The position numbers were made by a program, and so were the translations under genes. Positions 51,889 to 63,700 of a stretch of 64,000 nt of DNA are shown here, piece by piece. Position 1 is the stretch's first letter; every line of letters starts with the position of its first letter. Below the pieces are notes generated by a model that saw only the letters and a list, made by a program, of their open reading frames with translations, was not told where the DNA came from and searched no databases. The stretch spans positions 119,118-183,117 of the forward strand of contig CALGAW010000040.1 in NCBI GenBank assembly GCA_937959115.1, read 5' to 3'. Source of the DNA: an uncultured Saprospiraceae bacterium (GTDB taxonomy: Bacteria; Bacteroidota; Bacteroidia; Chitinophagales; Saprospiraceae).

Positions 51889-53757
51889 CTAAAGCTCGTT
51901 CCCAATCATAGCCCCATGATGCCGTTGAATCACCAACTTCAACCGCGCCTCCAATCGCTTACCTGTCAACAGATCCTTCTCCATAAGATTGTTCTTTAAC
52001 AAAGGATCGACCTTATAATCAAACAAACCAAGAGACTTATTCCCATCAAACAATAAGATATGACTTGTATCGACCACCTGATAAATCCCGTTGACAAACA
52101 TGTATGAATAAGGAGGTTTTTCATGATCAAAAATACTATGCCCAAAACAAGAAAACGGCTCAGGGTAATTCACATAATCCAACAAGGAGGGCAACAAGTC
52201 CGTATGCTGAATTGTATTCGGAGTCATCCCTTTTAAACTGCCATCAGGATGATAAAACACAATCGGCACTTCATACATCCCGTAGCGGGTTTTGTAGTGC
52301 CCTTCATTCACATATCCCATATGATCAGCCGTTAGGACAAACAAGGTATTATCAAACCAGTCCGTTTTAGCTGCTTCCTCAAAAAACACGCGCAAACAGG
52401 CATCTGCATATCGAAAACTGCGCTCATATTCACTCATATTAGGATGCAATTCCTCGAACCAAGGCTCCACGTTAAATGGATGATGGGAATTGATAGACAA
52501 GAGCACTGAGCAAAAAGGCGTATCCAGCTTTGAAAGTTCCCTGACCGTCCACTTATTAAACGGGTAATCAAATGCGCCCCAATTTCCGTCATAATAACGA
52601 TCATTGCCAAATTCGTCATTTCCATAGTAGCCATCAAAACCAACATATTTCGCATATCGATCCAAGCTAAATGTCCCATTATTCCCAGGGTGAAAGAAGT
52701 GCGAGGTATAGCCCATTCCTTTCAAGTAGGAGCCAATGCTATTAATCTTGTTGTTCTGATAACTGGAAATCATCAAAGGATCTTCCATCAAAGCAGGGAT
52801 ACCAGAGAGGATACTCACAATACCTTGGTTAGATTGACGGCCATTCGCATAGGTGATCTTGGAGGAAAGTCCTTCACCGATCATCGAATCCAGAAAAGGC
52901 GTAAACCCTTCATAATCATTGTAGCGACTCATCACATTTTTCCCATGGCTCTCCATGATGATGATCATTATATTTTGCTTGTTCGGCAGTCCTGGAGTCT
53001 TATCTTTTCGGTGAAGGGTAAACTGTTGATCTAATTCCTCTTGCGAATAAAACGTATACGGCTCTACCCTTCTTTGCTGAACAGAATGAATGATATTGAG
53101 CGTGGTATTACTTACTAGCGGAGCGGAACGTACATCGGTTACATATTGAGCAGCTGTGATTGGCATAATTGGAAATAGCTGAAGACCTCCCCTAGCCGCT
53201 ATCACTGTTAGTCCTGCGGCTACTAGCAAGACAATAATCTGTGGGATCAGTGAGAGTGATTTCGGTAATCTTAATTTTTCGGTTTTACGATACAGCCAAT
53301 GAGCAAGTCTCATCAAAACGATAAAAATAACCACCAGATACCAAAAGTCGATGACAGCAGTTACGAACAAGCTTAACACGTCATTTGCTTGATCCGCAAG
53401 ATTGATACTGGTCCGTCGTAGTGTAAACTTAAAAAACTCTATATCAGCCAATTCAAAGCAAAGTGCTAGGCCATTAAACAAAAAGAAGATCCACTTCAAT
53501 CCGGTTTGGTACCCTGTAGTTGATCGCTGGGGAATTGGCAAAATATGTCCCGCAATGACAAGCAAATTAACATACACTAGAGCAGATAGGTCAAATCGTG
53601 CACCTGAAATAAAGATGGTGAGAAATTCGCCGACAGAATGATTTGGAAATAAATAATGATTAAAGGCAAAAAAGACAAGACGTATCGCAGTAAATAACAA
53701 AAGGGCAATACCAAGTCGTAGCAAAAGTAACTTGATGAATACCAACTGTTTAGCCAT
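51889..53757 (-). CDS. LtaS-like membrane sulfatase/phosphoglycerol transferase
   Basis: The 622-residue protein has about five N-terminal membrane helices (within 1-190) and a periplasmic sulfatase-fold domain (about 255-560). The metal and nucleophile motifs are IMIIIMESHGKN, then NGRQSNQGIVSILSGIP (Ser rather than Thr as nucleophile), and VLTADHMG and QHTDLLPSLLDY at the end. Relatives transfer phosphoglycerol or phosphoethanolamine to envelope glycans or lipids. The substrate cannot be read from sequence. Its ATG overlaps the stop of the preceding lipoprotein gene by one base, indicating coupling. Confidence 0.88.
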   Translation of the reverse strand: MAKQLVFIKLLLLRLGIALLLFTAIRLVFFAFNHYLFPNHSVGEFLTIFISGARFDLSALVYVNLLVIAGHILPIPQRSTTGYQTGLKWIFFLFNGLALCFELADIEFFKFTLRRTSINLADQANDVLSLFVTAVIDFWYLVVIFIVLMRLAHWLYRKTEKLRLPKSLSLIPQIIVLLVAAGLTVIAARGGLQLFPIMPITAAQYVTDVRSAPLVSNTTLNIIHSVQQRRVEPYTFYSQEELDQQFTLHRKDKTPGLPNKQNIMIIIMESHGKNVMSRYNDYEGFTPFLDSMIGEGLSSKITYANGRQSNQGIVSILSGIPALMEDPLMISSYQNNKINSIGSYLKGMGYTSHFFHPGNNGTFSLDRYAKYVGFDGYYGNDEFGNDRYYDGNWGAFDYPFNKWTVRELSKLDTPFCSVLLSINSHHPFNVEPWFEELHPNMSEYERSFRYADACLRVFFEEAAKTDWFDNTLFVLTADHMGYVNEGHYKTRYGMYEVPIVFYHPDGSLKGMTPNTIQHTDLLPSLLDYVNYPEPFSCFGHSIFDHEKPPYSYMFVNGIYQVVDTSHILLFDGNKSLGLFDYKVDPLLKNNLMEKDLLTGKRLEARLKLVIQRHHGAMIGNEL

Positions 53758-54248
53758 TAACGCGTCGGATTTAAACGATACTCTACTAGATTAACTCCTT
53801 GTACTTCTTCTAACCACAATTGTTTCTCTTTTAGCTTGGTAATCACCAAGTCTTTTGTGTCTCCAGAAGGTGGAAAAGGACTATCAAAAACTAATTCAAT
53901 TAAATTCTTCTTATCTTTAAAAAACCAAGAACCATCATACTGAGTAGAAACAATCGTTGAATCAGCATTGATCTCACTAATAATCGTAGAAAAACGACCA
54001 TCTTTGTTAAAGCCAATCGAACTTTGAGTATAGTCAACCGACAACTCTGATGAGCCTCCAGTCACGTCTAAACCATTGTGTAACACAAGGTCATACGCCC
54101 AACTGTTTACAACACGCGCTTGTTTACTTCGAATTGAAATGATAGGACCATCGTCATATTTACATCCACTAAATAAAAGTGTAAATACTAGGATAAAAAG
54201 GACAAAAGAGAAATTGATTTTTTGCATTTTGTTTTCAATGTTTTTCAA
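53757..54248 (-). CDS. Lipocalin-like lipoprotein
   Basis: The 163-residue protein has a lipobox FSGC (Cys about 28) and a lipocalin-like strand set typical of Bacteroidota stand-alone barrels: VVNSWAYDLVLHNG near the start, IGFNKDGRFSTII, DGSWFFKDKKNLIELVF, LVITKLKEKQLWLE, VEYRLNPTR. The overlap with the sulfatase start suggests the two work on the same envelope component. The ligand is unknown. Confidence 0.75.
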   Translation of the reverse strand: MKNIENKMQKINFSFVLFILVFTLLFSGCKYDDGPIISIRSKQARVVNSWAYDLVLHNGLDVTGGSSELSVDYTQSSIGFNKDGRFSTIISEINADSTIVSTQYDGSWFFKDKKNLIELVFDSPFPPSGDTKDLVITKLKEKQLWLEEVQGVNLVEYRLNPTR

Positions 54249-54372
54249 AACGCAGTAAAATTAATAAACTAAAATAGTTTCTTTGCATTTAATACATTGT
54301 AAATTGAATATTTTCGTGTTTTGGTATTGCTGAAGGACTTAGCAAGCCATCCGAGTTAAAAAAACAACAGTT

Positions 54373-55020
54373 ATGAGTGTTCATTCATTAAACGTAAACC
54401 GAACCGCCCATTATCACCAAATTGGCACCCCTGGCAAACACATCAACCGATTGATTATCGCCTGCCACGGATACGGACAAGCTGTGGACAAGTTCATCCA
54501 AAAATTTGATCAACTCGATGATGGAAAAACACTTATCGTAGCACCAGAAGGCCTTTCAAAATTCTATTTTGGAGGGATGAACGGTGAAGTCGGTGCCTCT
54601 TGGATGACCAAAGAACACCGAGAAGACGAGATCACGGACTATCTCAACTACCTAGAACAATTACAAGCTCTACTCACCCCACAATTGAGTGACGACTTAA
54701 AAGTAACGCTATATGGATTCTCACAAGGAGGAACAACCATCACCCGATATGCCATATTAAGACAACCCAGCTACCACCGACTGATTATCTGGGCATCTGA
54801 TTTTGCGCATGACATCGATTTCAAGGCAGCAAACCAACACCTTAAAACCAAACAAATTTATTGGGTAATCGGCAACCAAGACCAGTTTATCAATGAATCA
54901 GTCAAGGAAAAATATCTGGCCTTTGCCAAGGAACAAGAAATCCCTTACCAACTGGTAGAGTTTGAAGGAAAGCACCAAATCAAGCGTGAAGTCCTAGCTA
55001 AATTAATGATGAAGGATTAA
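54373..55020 (+). CDS. Phospholipase/carboxylesterase-like hydrolase
   Basis: The 215-residue cytosolic alpha/beta-hydrolase has the dienelactone-hydrolase/phospholipase pattern: IIACHGYGQ, nucleophile GFSQGG (about residue 118), Asp in IGNQDQFI (about 178) and His in EGKHQIKR (about 200). Such enzymes act on short-chain or acyl esters. It is divergent from the lipocalin-like gene and stands alone. Confidence 0.85.
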   Translation: MSVHSLNVNRTAHYHQIGTPGKHINRLIIACHGYGQAVDKFIQKFDQLDDGKTLIVAPEGLSKFYFGGMNGEVGASWMTKEHREDEITDYLNYLEQLQALLTPQLSDDLKVTLYGFSQGGTTITRYAILRQPSYHRLIIWASDFAHDIDFKAANQHLKTKQIYWVIGNQDQFINESVKEKYLAFAKEQEIPYQLVEFEGKHQIKREVLAKLMMKD

Positions 55021-55108
55021 TGTTTGATTAATGACAACCCTTCTTTTGTAGATTCGGTTAATGACATTATCAATTTCTTACAATTAAACATTAGTAATAA
55101 AACATTAA

Positions 55109-57337
55109 CTACTTCGGTACATCTGAAAAAATACCATTATTGTTACTCCAAAGAATTCGATCAGCCCCAGTCACATCACTATCCATATTAAAATCTGTTG
55201 GATCATATAGACCAAAATTCCCATTCTGTACTTGCCACAACACCTTATCAGCTCCTGTGATCTCATATCCATTAGGATTCGTTTGATCAACATTCCCAGT
55301 ATACAGCATCCACTTTCCGTTTATTTGCTGTTGCCCATATCCATTATTGCCAGAATAGGAATTCCCACTTGTGAAATCATAGGTTAATGTGTTATTCGCA
55401 ATAGACACAGGAACGGTGCTCATAGCCGGTAGATGATTCCGGTGCTGCACTACGACATAAGCCGACTCAATTGACGTATTAAACGAAGGTTGACCTAGCA
55501 AATTTACGGTTCCATCTTCAAGCAATACCCCTGCAAACCTTGCAAACTGACTAGCAACCGAGGCATCCGTTCTCAAGGAAACCATCACCCAATCAATAGA
55601 ACCAGTTGGATAGTCTGCACTTGTCCATCCTGTCCCCTCTGTCCCTGAATAATCCCATGGCGCACCTGTATACGGTTGACCAGATGGCAACAAGTTCATT
55701 TGAAGAAGTTCAGACTTCATGATACCTGAGTTAGAGTCATACACCCCTTCCAGTAGCATAGAGATATTACAAGTCACAGGACGTACTGGAATTCGATCAA
55801 AATCCCCTGCTAACCAAGCTAAATACATCTGCCGAGCGGTGTATCCTGCATGATTGATAACGGTCATTGCTCCAAATGTGTATTCTGATTTGACATCTGA
55901 CCAATGCGAAATTCCATGTGCACTAGCCCATACATCATCAATCCCATCGTTATTCGCATCTTGAACAATCGAATTCATAGGAGCAATTGAAGGCCAGCCT
56001 CCTACCTCTGCGGGGTCATTGATAATACCATAGTAAGTACTTTGCCCCGTCCATGCATTTGGATCAGTGCCTTGTACTGTTTTTGAAGCGGTTGGCGTAC
56101 GATTAATCACGTCATTGATCACTCGAACATCTACAGCATCTGGGTTTAGGTTAGCACCAACATCATTCAATACAATCGGTTGAAGACCGGCTGCATCTGG
56201 CAAATCTCCATACTTGGCCTCCATTGGCGTTGAAAAGCTTGTAAAAGCTCTACCTGTCTGTCCTGAAGGCGTTCCGTATTGTCCTACCTCAATCCACTCA
56301 TCCATATTATCATTCGTTCGGTGTACGCCTATATTCCCTTGCATATAGATTTGATCATACGTGCTTTCTCTTGCATGAACCATATGACGCACCAATCTCG
56401 TATCTCTCCCTGGTATTAGCAAGTTTTTCACAACATTCGACATCATAGGACTATTAGGATCAGCTCCAACCAAGGCAATGTTGAAATATCGGTTATTATA
56501 CATCAGGTTATTCACCAATTCAAACGTTCCTCCTGAACTATAAATTTGCGGATTTCGACCATCATTATGAGCAAACAAATTTCTGTAAAACGAGTATTCA
56601 TTTACATTTGCTCCACTCCATCCGAAAAGTGCCCCCTTAGAATGTCCAGTTTGATAGGTGCCGTGGTTGGGATCAGTAGAATAGGTATGATTCGCAAAAT
56701 ACAAGCCTTCAGAAGATAAGCAATACTGCATTGTTCCTCTGTCACCAGGTCCTGCATTCACATTTTCGTCAGTAGACCAGGAAAAAGAACAATGATCCAT
56801 TATCCAGTCGCTACCTCCAAACAAATTCAGGTTGTCACCACAACAAGAACCGTTTACTCTATTGTCACTTCCTCTTCTAAACCGAATGTACCGAATTACA
56901 ATGTGATTCCCAGTTAGCGTCATCAAACCACCACTGTTCACACCATCATTTCGTAAGGTAATCCCTTGTCCACCATCATAAAAAGCGGTTTGTCCTGCAA
57001 TATAAATGTTATCTCCAGCTGATGAAATATCAGAACTCAAGGTAATTGTTCCTGCTACCTTAAAAACTACAAGGATATTACTACCTACACCAATGGCTTC
57101 CCTTAAAGATCCTGGCCCTGAATCATTTAAATTAGTAACATATTTAACTGTTCTTATGGATTGCCCTACACATGTATTTTTGCCGTATCCTTCAGCTGAA
57201 GGAAAGCTATTTAATTCAGATAGTACAACCGTTTGAGCATCTCCTACTGAAGCAAAGAAAAGAAATAAGACATAGACAAGTAGGAATTGTTGTTTAATGT
57301 TAGTTAGCATTTTAGTACGTTTAAATTTATTAATCAA
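55109..57337 (-). CDS. Secreted pectate lyase-like protein with C-terminal dockerin-like module
   Basis: The 742-residue protein has a signal peptide (to about 35). A polysaccharide-lyase-1-like beta-helix follows (45-440; AEGYGKNTCVG, LNDSGPGSLREAI, VFKVAGTITLSS, HIVIRYIRFRRGSDN, DWIMDHCSFSWSTDEN), in which the Asp-Glu-containing strand fits calcium binding. From about 512 on comes the same module as in the protein at 8588-10366 (CNISMLLEGVYD, DWVMVSLRT, VQHRNHLPAM), with DFNMDSDVTGADRILW at the end. It probably degrades pectin-like or acidic polysaccharide outside the cell. The secretion route is unclear because no T9SS tail is seen. Confidence 0.85.
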   Translation of the reverse strand: MINKFKRTKMLTNIKQQFLLVYVLFLFFASVGDAQTVVLSELNSFPSAEGYGKNTCVGQSIRTVKYVTNLNDSGPGSLREAIGVGSNILVVFKVAGTITLSSDISSAGDNIYIAGQTAFYDGGQGITLRNDGVNSGGLMTLTGNHIVIRYIRFRRGSDNRVNGSCCGDNLNLFGGSDWIMDHCSFSWSTDENVNAGPGDRGTMQYCLSSEGLYFANHTYSTDPNHGTYQTGHSKGALFGWSGANVNEYSFYRNLFAHNDGRNPQIYSSGGTFELVNNLMYNNRYFNIALVGADPNSPMMSNVVKNLLIPGRDTRLVRHMVHARESTYDQIYMQGNIGVHRTNDNMDEWIEVGQYGTPSGQTGRAFTSFSTPMEAKYGDLPDAAGLQPIVLNDVGANLNPDAVDVRVINDVINRTPTASKTVQGTDPNAWTGQSTYYGIINDPAEVGGWPSIAPMNSIVQDANNDGIDDVWASAHGISHWSDVKSEYTFGAMTVINHAGYTARQMYLAWLAGDFDRIPVRPVTCNISMLLEGVYDSNSGIMKSELLQMNLLPSGQPYTGAPWDYSGTEGTGWTSADYPTGSIDWVMVSLRTDASVASQFARFAGVLLEDGTVNLLGQPSFNTSIESAYVVVQHRNHLPAMSTVPVSIANNTLTYDFTSGNSYSGNNGYGQQQINGKWMLYTGNVDQTNPNGYEITGADKVLWQVQNGNFGLYDPTDFNMDSDVTGADRILWSNNNGIFSDVPK

Positions 57338-57660
57338 CTAAAATGTAATAGCTCGATTCGAAATTAATTGGTTAAGCAAATATACCTACATTTCATAATT
57401 TTCTAGTAGGAACTGTAGAATAATTTTCTTAGTTATCTATATGCATTCCTACCCTGCCTGTTTTGGATTATAAATAAGATTGATTGACGCTTGATTTCTT
57501 TGTACAAACAAACATAAATTTAATTCTAACAAAATGCTACTGATGGAACTAGTCCTTCAAATTTCTCAATACATATATCTAATTAGTTACTTATTGGCAG
57601 CTTAGGGGTTGGAGGTGTTGTTTGAATGAAGCGCAGCGAAAAGAGTACCGGAAGACCCGA

Positions 57661-57706
57661 CCCTTACATAGCAATACCGAGGACACGAGGTATTGTTTTG
57701 TAAGGG
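57661..57706. repeat. Two-tier inverted repeat
   Basis: CCCTTACA (57661-57668) pairs with TGTAAGGG (57699-57706), and CAATACC (57672-57678) with GGTATTG (57689-57695). It sits 20 bp from the terminator of the adhesin gene, in a locally GC-richer block. It may be a dispersed REP-like element or a second terminator. Confidence 0.55.
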
Positions 57707-57724
57707 TAAGCCCCAAATAAAAAA

Positions 57725-57761
57725 CCTTGTAACAACTCACGAAAAGCAAGCAGTTACAAGG
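57725..57761 (-). terminator. Rho-independent terminator of the giant adhesin gene
   Basis: GTTACAAGG (57753-57761) and CCTTGTAAC (57725-57733) form a perfect 9-bp stem. On the minus strand it is followed by TTTTTTATTT. It lies 20 bp past the stop codon of the adhesin gene. Confidence 0.8.
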
Positions 57762-57781
57762 ATTATATCATTCAATTTTCT

Positions 57782-60700
57782 TTATCGTATCAACGTTACA
57801 TCGCCTTTAAACTGAACCACCTCACCATCAATAAAGGTCACCTCAGCATAGTAAACAAATACCGCTGGATTCAATGGTTCTCCTCTAAATGTGCCGTCCC
57901 AGCCATAAGCAGGATCATCAGGTTGGAAGTTTGACCCCTCAAAGACCAGCTCACCCCAACGATCGTAAACTCTAAATAGGTTGACTTGCCCTACGTCAAT
58001 ACCACCATATATCATAAAGACATCGTTGACTCCATCATCGTTCGGTGTAAAGGCATTCGGTATGTAGATATTACGTGCCGCATCCACAACGACAGTAACT
58101 GTTGCTACAGTCTGACATCCATTTGCATCCGTTACAAGCACTTCGTAAATCGTAGTCTCTAACGGCGAAGCAACTGGATCTGAGCACATCGTGCAACTCA
58201 ACCCGTTAACAGGCGTCCACTCATATGTATAAGGTCCAGCTCCCGTTACAATTGCTTCAAGTTGTACGCCTTCACCAAGATTAATCGTCTCAATATCTGC
58301 AATAAACTCAACAGTCAATTCAGGAGGCGCAGCAATTGTTATTTGTCTTGTGATCTCACATCCATTCGCATCTTGGATGTACAACAGATAGTTACCAGCC
58401 TCAAGTCCACTAAATACAGTTCCTGGAGCATAAGCTAGACCGTCAAGTGAGAAGACGTAAGGAGCTGTGCCACCAAAGACAGAGTCAATGATAATAGAAC
58501 CGTCAGAATCTCCAAAGCAAGAAACATCAATCTCTGAAGTCGCAGCACCAATCATCTGTGGTTGGCCAATCGTTATGCTTTCAATGTTCAGGCATCCGCT
58601 TGCATCAACTACCGTTACGGTAAATGTTCCAGCAGATAAGCCCGTAGCAGTTTGTCCTATTTGACCATTGTTCCAAGTAAATGTATAGGGCGTTGTTCCT
58701 CCAGATGCGGCAGCTGTTGCACTACCATCACCACCATTCCAACAAGTCAAGTCAGTTCCAACAAGGCTTATACCAATTGGTGCTGGTGAATCAACCACGA
58801 CAGTAGCGGGTAATAGTGATGTACAACCATTTGTATCTGTTACAGAAACCTGATAAGTTCCTGCTGTCAACCCAGTAGCTACTGTTCCGTACTGAGCTGG
58901 TGTCGTACTCCAAACATAAATGTAAGGTCCTACTCCACCGGTTGCAGTTGCTGTGGCTGTTCCATCGTTGCCATTGTAACAAGATACTGGTGTAGAGCTG
59001 ATGGATGTAGCATCCCAATCCACTAGAGTATTTGTTCCGACTAAGATAGATTCTACAATTGTACACCCGTTATCATCTGTAATGGTTACAGTATGTAATC
59101 CTTCATCCAAAGCGATTGCAGGATTCGTGATTTCACCATTATCCCATAGATAATTATATGGAGCAGTTCCTCCTGCAGTAAACACAGTTGCAGTTCCATC
59201 ATTACCGCCATAACAAGTCACTACTGTGCTTGCTAAGGTAGCAGACAATGGCGTTGGTTCTGTCAAAGTAATTGATCCTATGTTGAAACATCCATTGCCA
59301 TCCGTAATCGTTACAGTATATGTTCCGGGGCCTAATGGAGCTATAGAAGGCGTAATATCACCGGTATTCCAACTGTAAGAGTAAGGTGCTGTTCCTCCAG
59401 ACACATAAACAATAGCTGATCCGTCCGCAGCGCCATTACAACTAATGTTAGTACCTGCCACATTCAAGACTAGAGCATCTGGCTCAGTCACTGTCACCAT
59501 TGCAGTTGATGTACAACCGTTTGAATCAGTCACAGTAACGGTATGCACACCAGCATCTAGATTAGTTGCTGTAGATCCGTTATGACCAGAATCCCACAAG
59601 TAAGTATAGGAAGGCGTTCCACCAACTGCAACTACTTGTGCTACACCATCTGCTAATCCGTTACAAGTTACATTACTCAACAATGTTGTCGTCGTTGCAA
59701 GAATACTTGGTTCAGTAATTACTACATCATCCGTTCTAGAACAACCGTTGGCATCTGTTACGGTTACTGCATGTGTTCCAGCACACAAGCCTGTGGCAGT
59801 CATTGCTGTTTGTCCATCTGACCAATTGTAACTGTAAGGTGCCGTTCCTCCTGTTGTGATTACAGAGGATGAACCATCACAGCTACCATTACAACTTGAA
59901 TTCGCCTGTACAGTCATCAAAGTACCGATTGGTGTTGGTTCTGTAATTACAACAGATCCAGTTGCTGAGCAACCATTATCGTCCGTTACTGTTACTGTAT
60001 GAACACCAGCATTCAATGCAATAGCTGTCGCTAATATTTCACCATTATCCCACAAGTAAGTATAAGGCATTGTGCCACCCGTAACACTTACTAGTGCTGA
60101 CCCATCACTTCCTGCGTTACACAATGTGCCAGCCAGCTGAGCGACTGCTACCAATAATTCTCCTGGCTCAGTGATCGTAACACTTGTAGCAGACTGACAT
60201 CCATTGTTATCTGTAACTGTTACCGTATGCACTCCAGCATCTAAATTGGTTGCTGTTTGGCCATTTGCACCTGAATCCCAATTATAAACATATGGTGCGG
60301 TTCCTCCAGATACAGAGACCGTCGCAATACCATTACTTTGTCCATTACACAACACACCTGCATCTTCAACTGCTGACAGCACAATTGCTCCTGGGGAACT
60401 AATGACAACATTTGCAATTGACTGGCAACCGTTTGCATCTGTCACAGTCACATCATGTGTTCCTGCAGTTAATCCAGTTGCTGTTTGCGTTGTTTCTCCA
60501 TTATCCCAATTGTAAACATATGCTGGTGTTCCTCCTGTTGCTGAAGCCGTTGCTACGCCATCACTCAAGCCGAAGCAAGAGGTTCCTGAATCCTCAACAG
60601 CAGTTGCAGTCAATAATGTAGGTTCAGTAATTATGACACTTCCTATAACAGAACAACCGTTATTGTCTGTTATTGTAATAGAATGCGTGCCTGCTGTTAA

Positions 60701-63700
60701 ATTAGTAGCCGTTGGGGAATTGGCTCCTGAATCCCAATCATAAGTGTAAGGAGTTGTTCCACCTGTCACTACAACTGTTGCAACTCCATCACTTCCACCA
60801 TTACAACTCACTGGCATATCCTCCAGTATGGATACGATTACAACAGCAGTTGGTTCAGTGATTATGACTGAAGCCGTTGTTGTACAACTATTATCATCCG
60901 TAATCGTTACCACATGTGTTCCAGGAGTTAAATTGGTAGCCGTTGGACCGTTCGCTCCTGAATCCCAATCGTACACGTAAGGATTGATTCCTCCAGTTAC
61001 GGTTACCGTTGCTACTCCATCACTTCCTCCATTACAAGAGGTTCCTGAATCCTGAGTAGCAATGCCGTTCAAGCTTGAAGGTTCTGTTATTGTTACGCTT
61101 GTCGCGAATGAACAACCGTTATTATCTGTTATTGTTACGTTATGAACGCCTGCATCCAAGCCTGTTGCTGTTGGTGTTGTTTCACCATTATCCCAATCAT
61201 ATGAATAAGCTGGAGTACCACCAGAGACTGATACTGTTGCAATACCATTGCTTTCTCCATTACATATAACTGGTGCATCTTCAATTGCCGTAGCGATTAG
61301 ACCTGTTGGAGCTGTAATCAATAAATCATCTGTAGCAACACATCCATTATCATCCGTTACCGTTACTTGATAAGTACCAGCCGATAATCCAGTGATCGTT
61401 GCTATTGTTGCTCCTGTATTCCAATCATAGCTATATGGTGCGGTTCCGCCAGAAACTGTTATTGTTCCTTGTCCATCACTTCCACCATTACAACTTACCG
61501 AGTTATCCATTGTTGTTGTCGTAACAATCGCTGAAGGTTCTGTTATCGTAACCATTCTAACACCTATGCAGCCATTATCGTCCGTAACCGTAATAGAATG
61601 CGTTCCAGCATCAAGTCCTGTTGCTGTTTGAGTCGTTTCTCCATTATCCCATTCGTATGAATAAGGAGCATTTCCACCTGTGGCTGTTGCTGTTGAAGTT
61701 CCATCGCTTCCGCCTGCACAACTTACTGGGATATCTTGAGTTGCTGTTACAACTACAACTGTTGCTTCCGTTATCAAGACATCTGTTGTTGCTGCACAAC
61801 TGTTGGCATCTGTAACCGTCACTGTGTATGTGCCAGCGGTTAAGCCTGTTGCTGTTTGAGTTGTTTGTCCATCATTCCAATCATAAGAATAAGGCGTTGT
61901 TCCGCCTGTTACTGATATTGTCGCTGCTCCATCACTTCCTCCATTACAACTCACTTGGTTATCTTCTGTTGCTGATAATACTAGTGCATCTGGCTCTGTG
62001 ATCGTAGCATCTGTTGTTGCTGTGCAACCGTTATCATCTGTAACTGTCACTGTGTACGTTCCAGCTGTTAAACCTGTTGCTGTTGCGGTTGTTTGACCAT
62101 TATTCCAATCATATGAGTATGGAGTTGTTCCACCTGTTACAGAGACAGTTGCACTTCCATCACTTCCGCCGTTACAACTTACATCGATATCTGTTGAAGT
62201 TGAAGCAATCAATGTATCTGGTTGAGTAATCGTTATGCTTGTTCCATCAATACAGCCATTAGCATCTGTTGTTGTTACTGTATATGTTCCTGCACATAAT
62301 CCAGTAATTGTTGCAGTTGTAGCTCCATTGTTCCAATCATAAGTGTACGGCGTTGCTCCTCCAGTTAAGACAACTGATATTGCTCCATCACAAACCGTGT
62401 TACAACTAATACTATTACTTACGAATACCGTATCGATTGCAAAGTCATTTGTATTGCCGGTTTGTACTACTGCTGTTGCTGAACATCCATTTGAATCGGT
62501 TACGGTTACTGTGTTTTGTCCAGAACATAAGCCAGTTACATCTTCTGTTGTGGCCCCGTTACTCCAGTTGTAAGTGTATGGTGCTGTTCCTCCAGTTACA
62601 TCCATTGTTGCTGTTCCAATACATGCTGTACAGCTTGCATCTGTCGTAGAAGTAATCGTTGCAACCAATGCATCTGATTCCGTAATTGTTACATCTGCTG
62701 TTCCTAGGCATCCATTATTATCGGTTACTGTTACTGAGTAGGTTCCAGCTGTTAAGCCAGTAATTGATGGTGTTGTTTGACCGTTTGCGTTCGCACTCCA
62801 ATCGTATGTATAAGGCACAGCTCCACCAGTTGCTGCTACTGTAGCACTTCCATCACTTCCACCATTACAGCTTACTGGATTATCCATTGTAGTTGTAATT
62901 ACGACTAAGGATGCTTCCGTTATCAAGACATCTGTTGTTGCTGCACAACTGTTTGCATCTGTAACCGTCACTGTGTATGTGCCAGCAGTTAAGCCTGTTG
63001 CTGTTGCAGATGTTTGTCCATCATTCCAATCATATGAATATGGAGTTGTTCCTCCTGTTACTGATACTGTCGCTGCTCCATCACTTCCTCCATTACAACT
63101 CACTGGGTTATCTTCTGTTGCTGACAATACTAGTGCATCTGGTTCTGTGATCGTAGCATCTGTTGTTGCTGTACAACCGTTATCATCTGTAACTGTTACT
63201 GTGTACGTTCCAGCTGTTAAGCCTGTGGCTGTTGCATTTGTTTGTCCATCATTCCAGTCATATGAGTATGGAGTTGTTCCACCTGTTACTGATACTGTCG
63301 CTGTTCCATCACTTCCGCCGTTACAACTTACATCAATATCTGTTGAAGTTGAGGCAATCAAGGTATCAGGTTGAGTAATTGTTATGCTTGTTCCATCTAT
63401 ACAACCGTTAGCATCTGTTGTTGTTACTGTATATGTTCCTGCACATAATCCGGTAATTGTTGCAGTTGTAGCTCCATTGTTCCAGTCGTAAGTGTACGGC
63501 GTTGCTCCTCCAGTTAAGACAACTGTTATTGCTCCGTCACAAACCGTGTTACAGCTAATTGTGTTACTTACGAATACCGTATCTATTGCAAAGTCATTTG
63601 TATTGCCGGTTTGTACTACTGCTGTTGCTGAACATCCGTTTGAATCGGTTACGGTTACTGTGTTTTGTCCAGAACATAAGCCAGTTACATATTCTGTTGT

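Larger units (their letters stand above)
57338..57781. other. Intergenic region, 444 bp
   Basis: It holds a TAnnTTTG match (minus strand, 57377-57384) that may be the pectate lyase promoter, though without a clear -33. It also contains a large stem-loop (57661-57706) and the terminator of the giant adhesin gene (57725-57761). No open reading frame is convincing. Confidence 0.5.
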
